Shown here: piece after piece, positions 59,109-64,000 of the stretch
Numbering within the stretch: position 1 is the stretch's first letter
Layout of the letters: each line of letters begins with the position of its first letter
Origin: Mesorhizobium sp. BR1-1-16
GTDB taxonomy: Bacteria; Pseudomonadota; Alphaproteobacteria; Rhizobiales; Kaistiaceae
DNA: 64,000 nucleotides
NCBI RefSeq assembly: GCF_020165495.1
Contig: NZ_JAIUIE010000005.1
Span: forward strand, 124,001-188,000
Direction of reading: 5' to 3'
Notes under the pieces: model-generated
Database searches by the model: none
Told to the model about the DNA's origin: nothing
What the model saw: the letters and a program-made list of their open reading frames with translations, nothing else
Program-made: the position numbers and the translations under genes

Positions 59109-60641
59109 TCACATCACGGCGCCGATCTGCCACGGCACGAATTCCGAATCGCCATAGCCGAGTTCTTCCGATTTCGAGCGCTTGCCTGAGGCGACGGCGA
59201 CGATCTCCTCGAAGATCTCCTCGCCCTTCTTTTCGATCGAGGCGCCGTCGAGGATGTCGCCGCAATTGATATCCATGTCGTCGGTCATCCGCGCATAGAG
59301 ATCGGAATTGGTGGCGAGCTTGATCGAGGGCGTCGGCTTGTAGCCGGCGGCCGAACCGCGGCCGGTGGTGAATACGATCATATTGGCGCCGGACGCGATC
59401 TGGCCGGTCACCGCCGCCGGATCATAGCCGGGGCTGTCCATATAGACGAAGCCGTGCGTATTGATCGGCTCGGCATATTTGTAGACGCCGCGCAGCGTCG
59501 CGGTGCCGCCCTTCGCAGCCGCTCCGAGCGACTTCTCCAGAATGGTGGTCAGCCCGCCCGCCTTGTTGCCCGGCGAGGGATTGTTGTTCATCTCGCCCTG
59601 ATTGCGCTCGGTATAGTCTTCCCACCAGTGGATCAGGTCGACCAGCTTCTCGCCGACTTCGCGATTGGCGGCGCGGCGCGTCAGGAGATGCTCGGCGCCA
59701 TAGATTTCCGGCGTCTCGGAGAGGATCGTCGTGCCGCCATGCTTCACCAGCATGTCGGAGGCATAGCCGAGCGCCGGGTTGGCAGTGATGCCCGAATAGC
59801 CGTCCGAGCCGCCGCATTGCAGGCCGACCATGATCTCGGAGACCGGCGTCGGCGTGCGATAGTGCTTGTTGGCCGCCGGCAGCATCTCGCGGATCATGTC
59901 GACGCCCCACTCGATCGTCTTGCGGGTGCCGCCGATGTCCTGGATCGTCATCGTGCGGAAGCCCTCGTGCTCGACGAGATTGTAGGACTTCATCAGCCGG
60001 GGGATCTGGAACACCTCACAGCCGAGACCGACCACGAGGACGCCGGCAAGGTTCGGATGCGTGGCATAGCCCCACTGCGTGCGCTCCAGCGTCTCATAGC
60101 CCTCGCCCGAGCCGCCCATGCCGCAGCCGGTGCCATGCACGAACGAGACGACGCCGTCGATATTGGGGAACGCGTCGAGGAGGTTCGAGCGGTTGAAGGC
60201 TTCCGCGATGTGGCGGGCCACCGTCGCCGAGCAGTTCACGCTGGTCAGCACGCCGATATAATTGCGCGTTCCAACCTTGCCGTTCGGGCGGTGATAGCCG
60301 TCGAACATGCGCCGCTCAGCGAGCGGCAGCATGCCGTCATCGTGCGCCCCTTCCGCGAACTGGTAGTCGCGGTCGAAGTCGTGCATGCCGCAATTATGCT
60401 CATGCACATGTTCGCCCGGCGCGATGGTCGCCTTTGCGAAGCCGATGATCTGGCCAAATTTGAGGACCGGAGCGCCCTCGGCAATCCCGGTGACCGCCAT
60501 CTTGTGGCCCTTCGGGATGCGCTGGATAGCGGCGATACCCTCGACCAGAGAGCCCGGCATGATCGTGTCGATCGCGACGCGAACATTGTCGGCGGCGTTG
60601 AGACGGAGGGTGCGGGGCGGGGCAGCGGTGGTGGCGCTCAT
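59109..60641 (-). CDS. Altronate dehydratase-family protein (UxaA/GarD)
   Basis: A 510-residue enzyme. The N-terminal SAF domain (about 10-90, IPKGHKMAVTGIAEG and GEHVHEHNC) and the large UxaA domain (GTRNYIGVLTSVNCS, GTGCGMGGSGEG, GLQCGGSDGYSGITANP) are both present. Family members dehydrate aldonic or aldaric acids such as D-altronate or D-galactarate. The ATG at 60641 opens the SAF domain. It lies 178 bases behind a ribokinase gene on the same strand, which fits sugar-acid use. The exact substrate is uncertain. Confidence 0.88.
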   Translation of the reverse strand: MSATTAAPPRTLRLNAADNVRVAIDTIMPGSLVEGIAAIQRIPKGHKMAVTGIAEGAPVLKFGQIIGFAKATIAPGEHVHEHNCGMHDFDRDYQFAEGAHDDGMLPLAERRMFDGYHRPNGKVGTRNYIGVLTSVNCSATVARHIAEAFNRSNLLDAFPNIDGVVSFVHGTGCGMGGSGEGYETLERTQWGYATHPNLAGVLVVGLGCEVFQIPRLMKSYNLVEHEGFRTMTIQDIGGTRKTIEWGVDMIREMLPAANKHYRTPTPVSEIMVGLQCGGSDGYSGITANPALGYASDMLVKHGGTTILSETPEIYGAEHLLTRRAANREVGEKLVDLIHWWEDYTERNQGEMNNNPSPGNKAGGLTTILEKSLGAAAKGGTATLRGVYKYAEPINTHGFVYMDSPGYDPAAVTGQIASGANMIVFTTGRGSAAGYKPTPSIKLATNSDLYARMTDDMDINCGDILDGASIEKKGEEIFEEIVAVASGKRSKSEELGYGDSEFVPWQIGAVM

Positions 60642-60819
60642 CGGGATCTCGAAATGCTGGCGGGTGAAGCCGCGTCTTCCACAACATATCGGCGTCGCGG
60701 AACGCGTCCGCAACCCAAACACCCTGCACAGGCGCAGAACTCATTCACTGGTGATCGGATCGCAGCCAAGTCATAGCGGAAACGTCGCCAGCTTGTCACG
60801 GAAAACAGCGCGGCGCGGC

Positions 60820-61737
60820 TCAGGCGTTGGATGAGGGCCCGCTGAGCGCAGCCTCGATCTCGGCCCGGCGCGGGAAGCTCGGCTGCGCGCCCTCCTTCGT
60901 GCAGGAGAGCGAGCCGGCGGCGGCGGCAAATTGCAGCGCCGTCTCCAGGCTCTCGCCTTGGTCAAGCAGGGCAGCGAGCACGCCGGCAAAGGTATCGCCC
61001 GCTCCGGTGGTGTCGACGGGCACGACGGCCAGCGCCGGGACGAGAATCTCCGCGCCATCCACGGAAGCGACGGCGCCGTCGCTGCCAAGCGTGGCGATGA
61101 CGGTTTTGCCCAGTGCCTTCGACAGCGTCGCCACGGTCTCGGCGCCGCCGGATCCGGCCTCAAGGCCGAGATGGCGCGCGAGATCCGCCGCCTCGGTCTC
61201 GTTGACGAGGATGATATCGACCTCGGCAAGGGCCGACCGCTCGATCGGCAGGAAGGGCGCGATGGAGAGCAGCACCCGTGCACCCGCCGCGCGCGCCGCC
61301 CGCGCCGCCGCCAGGCTTTCTGCGAACGGCACTTCCATCTGCAGCAGCAGTGTGTCGCCTTCGCCCGGGGAAGCCGAGACAAGATCGGCGGCCTTGAGGC
61401 GGGCATTGGCGCCGGGAGAAAGAACAATTGTGTTCTCGGCGCCATCGTCGACGGTGATGATCGCCATGCCCGTGGTCGGCCCGCGGCGTACGAGAGCCGT
61501 GAGATCAACACCGTCCTTCTCAAGCTCGCCGAGGGCGATCGCGGCCATGTCGTCGGCGCCGACGGCGCCGATCATGCGCACGCTGGCGCCGGCGCGCCGC
61601 GCCGCCAGCGCCTGGTTGGCGCCCTTGCCGCCGGGAATCAGCTGATAGTCCGAGCCCGGTACCGTCTCGCCCGGGCGCGGCAGATGCGACGTCCGGCAGA
61701 CCAGGTCGATGTTGATGGAGCCGAATACCGTGATCAT
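60820..61737 (-). CDS. rbsK: Ribokinase (PfkB-family sugar kinase)
   Basis: A 305-residue kinase phosphorylating ribose or a related sugar. Motifs are GSINIDLVCRTSHLPRPGET, GGKGANQALAARRAGA and the catalytic DTTGAGDTFAG. It matches ribokinase best, but related PfkB kinases act on other sugars. It is well away from the CUT2 importer (39-43 kb), whose substrate may or may not be the same. Confidence 0.87.
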   Translation of the reverse strand: MITVFGSINIDLVCRTSHLPRPGETVPGSDYQLIPGGKGANQALAARRAGASVRMIGAVGADDMAAIALGELEKDGVDLTALVRRGPTTGMAIITVDDGAENTIVLSPGANARLKAADLVSASPGEGDTLLLQMEVPFAESLAAARAARAAGARVLLSIAPFLPIERSALAEVDIILVNETEAADLARHLGLEAGSGGAETVATLSKALGKTVIATLGSDGAVASVDGAEILVPALAVVPVDTTGAGDTFAGVLAALLDQGESLETALQFAAAAGSLSCTKEGAQPSFPRRAEIEAALSGPSSNA

Positions 61738-61990
61738 GCGCGTCTTCCCCAGATGTCGTTCGCACGTTTCGTTCGCGCGAGGGTGGTCAGGCGGGCCGGC
61801 GCGGTCAAGATACAGGTCCGCATCGCCTGATCATTTCGGATAGCCCACGGCGACGAAACGTCGCGAAGCCGCCTTTGCAGTGCCGCATGGAGGATTTCGC
61901 ATGCGCGAGAATGTCGCTAGGATCGCCAAGGCCCGTTGAACCGCCGTCCCCCGGCGAGGCGGCGGCCGCGCGAGCCATCGACGTGTTTCG

Positions 61991-62027
61991 CTAAATCGGC
62001 TACGGCTTTAGCCGTTGCGGAATTTAG
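61991..62027. promoter_or_regulatory. Imperfect inverted repeat upstream of opgG
   Basis: CTAAAT (61991-61996) and ATTTAG (62022-62027) flank the smaller repeat ACGGCT-TT-AGCCGT (62002-62015), giving a long imperfect hairpin about 60 bases ahead of the opgG start. It lies in the 350-base gap after the divergent ribokinase gene, which otherwise holds no supported gene. It could be an operator or a leader-RNA structure. Confidence 0.4.
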
Positions 62028-62087
62028 TCTTGGTTCCACCACACCGCCCCGTTACTGCGCCCCATCGTCGGGATCAGACAGAAGAAA

Positions 62088-63686
62088 ATGATGACACCAT
62101 CGTATAAGCTTACGCGGCGGCGCCTGCTCGCATCGGCCGCAGCGACAGCCGCGGCGGCGGCGATTGGCACGGTCCTCCCCGGTGAGGCGCTGGCACAGGC
62201 GACCAACGTCGCCGCCTCGCTCGCCACCGACGGGCCGTTCACACGCTCGACAGTCTCGGAGATTGCGCGGCGCCTGTCGCGGGTGCCTTTCGCAGCCCCC
62301 GCCTCGCGGCTGCCGGAAGTCTTGCAGAACCTCACCTACGACCAGTATCGCGACATCCGCTTCAAGACTTCGGCGTCGATCTGGCAGGGCTCGGGCCTGC
62401 CCTTCACGCTGCAGCTCTTCCATCCCGGCTTCTATTTCAAGGAGCCGATCGAAGTCGCGATCGTCAAGGACGGCGTCGCCAAGCATCTGCCCTATTCGAC
62501 CGACCTGTTCGATTTCGGGCCGCTGGTGCCGAAGGGCATTCCCAACGCCGATATCGGCTTTGCGGGCATCCGTCTGCATGGGCCGCTGAACCGGCCGGAT
62601 TATTTCGACGAGGTCGTCGTTTTCCAGGGCGCAAGCTATTTCCGCTCGCTCGGCAAGGGACAGGCCTATGGCATCTCGGCACGCGGCCTTGCCGTGAAGA
62701 CCGCCGAGCCGGAAGGCGAGGAGTTCCCGATCTTCCGCGCCTTCTGGGTCGAAACGCCGGTCAAGGACGGCGACACCATCGTCCTTTATGCCCTGCTCGA
62801 CAGCCCGAGCGTCACCGGCGCCTATCGCTTCACCATCCGCCCGGGCGTCACAACGACCATGGATGTCGAGGCCGACCTGTTCCCGCGCGTCGACCTCGCC
62901 AAGGTCGGGCTGGCGCCTGGCACCAGCATGTTCTTCTTCGGCCCGAACGATCGGCAGGGCGTCGACGATTTCCGCCCCGAAGTGCACGATTCCGATGGCC
63001 TCCTGATGGTCAACGGGCGCGGCGAGCGGCTGTGGCGGCCGCTGTCCAATCCCGCGACGCTGCAGATCAGCGCCTTTGTCGATGCCGGGCCGCGCGGCTT
63101 CGGCCTCATTCAGCGTGACCGCAACTTCGTCACCTATGAGGATCTCGAAGCCTTCTACGAGAAGCGGCCGAGCCTCTGGGTCGAACCTGTCGGCGACTGG
63201 GGCTCGGGCGCCGTCACGCTGGTGGAGATTCCGACCAATTCGGAGATCCACGACAACATCGTGGCCTATTGGCAGCCGAAGGATCCCATGCCTGCGGGCT
63301 CCGAATATTCCTTTGCCTATCGTCTTTCATGGGGCGGCGACCCCACTTTTGTTGCCGGCGGCATGGTCGTCAACGGAACCATGGTCGGCCGGTCGACATT
63401 GGATGGCGACAGCCCGAGCCGGCGCTTCGTCGTCGACTTCGCTCCGCAGCAACTGCTCGAAGGCAAGCCAGCCGAAGAGCCGAAGGCAACGGTGACCACT
63501 TCGGCGGGCAAGATCAGCAATGTGGTGGTGATCCCCAATCCGCAGATCGGTGAAGGCCAAGGCTGGCGCGTGAACTTCGAGCTCGATCCTGACAATGCCA
63601 ATCTTATCGAACTGAGGACCGTGCTGACCTTCCCGGACGGCCGCGCCTCGGAGACCTGGGTCTATCGATGGACGGCGACGGCGTGA
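62088..63686 (+). CDS. opgG: Periplasmic glucan biosynthesis protein OpgG/MdoG
   Basis: A 532-residue periplasmic protein for osmoregulated periplasmic glucans. The Tat-type signal (LTRRRLLASAAATAAAAAIG) is followed by the MdoG domain (FAAPASRLPEVLQNLTYDQYRDIRF, QLFHPGFYFKEPIEV, RAFWVETP, SYFRSLGKGQAYGISARGLA). Length and order are normal. The downstream opgH overlaps its 3' end by 19 bases, so the pair is translationally coupled. The start may be ATG 62088 or the following ATG. Confidence 0.95.
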   Translation: MMTPSYKLTRRRLLASAAATAAAAAIGTVLPGEALAQATNVAASLATDGPFTRSTVSEIARRLSRVPFAAPASRLPEVLQNLTYDQYRDIRFKTSASIWQGSGLPFTLQLFHPGFYFKEPIEVAIVKDGVAKHLPYSTDLFDFGPLVPKGIPNADIGFAGIRLHGPLNRPDYFDEVVVFQGASYFRSLGKGQAYGISARGLAVKTAEPEGEEFPIFRAFWVETPVKDGDTIVLYALLDSPSVTGAYRFTIRPGVTTTMDVEADLFPRVDLAKVGLAPGTSMFFFGPNDRQGVDDFRPEVHDSDGLLMVNGRGERLWRPLSNPATLQISAFVDAGPRGFGLIQRDRNFVTYEDLEAFYEKRPSLWVEPVGDWGSGAVTLVEIPTNSEIHDNIVAYWQPKDPMPAGSEYSFAYRLSWGGDPTFVAGGMVVNGTMVGRSTLDGDSPSRRFVVDFAPQQLLEGKPAEEPKATVTTSAGKISNVVVIPNPQIGEGQGWRVNFELDPDNANLIELRTVLTFPDGRASETWVYRWTATA

Positions 63687-64000
63687 CGGCAGTCCTGGCA
63701 GAACGGGGGGCCGAGGCGGACACCGTCTCGCCCTCTCTGCCTGATGCCGAAGAGACCGCCTCGCCCCCGGCGCCCGCCGCGACCCTGCATGGCATGCCGC
63801 CGGAAGTCCCCTCGGACATGCCGATCCAGTCGCTCTGGCGGTTCCGGCGGCGCAACCGCCGCCGGTTCATCGATCCGCGCCATTCCCGTTCGTCCTTCTT
63901 CCGGCGCATCTCGGTCCTTGGCGGCGCCTTCGCGCTCGCGGCGATCGCCGTCTTCGAAATGGAGCAGGTGCTCGAAGTCGGCGGGCTGACGCCGATCGAG
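63668..64000 (+). CDS. opgH: Glucan glucosyltransferase OpgH/MdoH, N-terminal part (truncated by window edge)
   Basis: The first 111 codons of the inner-membrane glucosyltransferase that builds periplasmic glucans. The visible part has a Pro/Ala-rich cytoplasmic leader, then MPIQSLWRFRRRNRRRFIDP and the first membrane segment (ISVLGGAFALAAIAVF). It begins inside the opgG 3' end, as usual for this pair. The catalytic domain lies beyond the window. Confidence 0.85.
   Translation, partial: MDGDGVTAVLAERGAEADTVSPSLPDAEETASPPAPAATLHGMPPEVPSDMPIQSLWRFRRRNRRRFIDPRHSRSSFFRRISVLGGAFALAAIAVFEMEQVLEVGGLTPIE

Noticed and set aside
39384-61737. CUT2 importer plus rbsK as one ribose operon
   Set aside because: The kinase lies about 18 kb away beside an altronate dehydratase-like gene, and the importer is linked to a zinc dehydrogenase, so ribose as the shared substrate is not supported.
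1-64000. tRNA, rRNA, insertion sequences, prophage or integrative elements
   Set aside because: No transposase, integrase, phage gene, long terminal repeat or RNA-gene pattern was seen by reading. Base composition is even across the window. A dedicated RNA-gene search could not be run.

Overview
The window looks like a stretch of an alphaproteobacterial chromosome, most likely Hyphomicrobiales (rhizobia-like). Coding regions have strongly GC-rich third positions. There are many sugar ABC importers, several FCD-type GntR and LacI regulators, an OpgG/OpgH osmoregulated periplasmic glucan locus, a bufferin-type operon, and an Nramp transporter preceded by an alphaproteobacterial-style Fur/Mur box. 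No rRNA, tRNA, CRISPR array, insertion sequence or phage gene was seen. The genus cannot be fixed from the sequence alone.

Layout. 1-9.7 kb: the 3' end of an unknown gene, then two CUT1 sugar importers (binding protein plus two permeases each). A close pair of GntR paralogues sits at 565 and 5277, both preceded by the same TGATATATCA operator, and an enolase-superfamily sugar-acid dehydratase-like gene lies next to the second. 9.8-15.5 kb: an HxlR regulator with a divergent SnoaL-like/SDR pair. Next comes a four-gene bufferin (copper-buffering peptide) operon, bufA-bufB-bufC-doxX, with an ECF-type promoter candidate, followed by a small monooxygenase and a GST. 15.7-23.7 kb: a third CUT1 importer with two TIM-barrel isomerase-like enzymes. 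It is divergent from a GMC oxidoreductase and a LacI regulator, with a 16-bp perfect palindrome between them; this is probably a route for an oxidised (3-keto) sugar. 23.8-31.7 kb: a fucoside-type locus with a LacI regulator, a GH29 alpha-L-fucosidase, a fourth CUT1 importer and a large GH151-like hydrolase. Two matching operators lie in the divergent promoter region.

32.1-38.3 kb: a three-gene molybdenum hydroxylase (Tat-exported Mo subunit, 2Fe-2S subunit, dihaem cytochrome c) and a P1B-type ATPase with an unusual CPL transport motif. 38.3-46.0 kb: a ribose-type CUT2 importer (binding protein, ATPase, permease) with a zinc alcohol dehydrogenase, facing two GntR regulators and an SDR. 46.2-50.0 kb: a 1284-residue autotransporter with about ten tandem 50-residue repeats. 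50.1-57.6 kb: mostly housekeeping and stress genes (OsmC-like, outer-membrane barrel, beta-carbonic anhydrase, asd, a methyltransferase, an aldo/keto reductase, a ClpP paralogue, an ArsR/SRPBCC pair). 57.7-64.0 kb: mntH, an altronate dehydratase-family gene, a ribokinase, opgG and the start of opgH.

Overall this is a carbohydrate scavenging region: five importers, each beside its own regulator and one or two catabolic enzymes. Four of the five lack an ATPase gene and must share one encoded elsewhere. Three of those four, and the ribose-type operon, carry a strong hairpin straight after the binding-protein gene.
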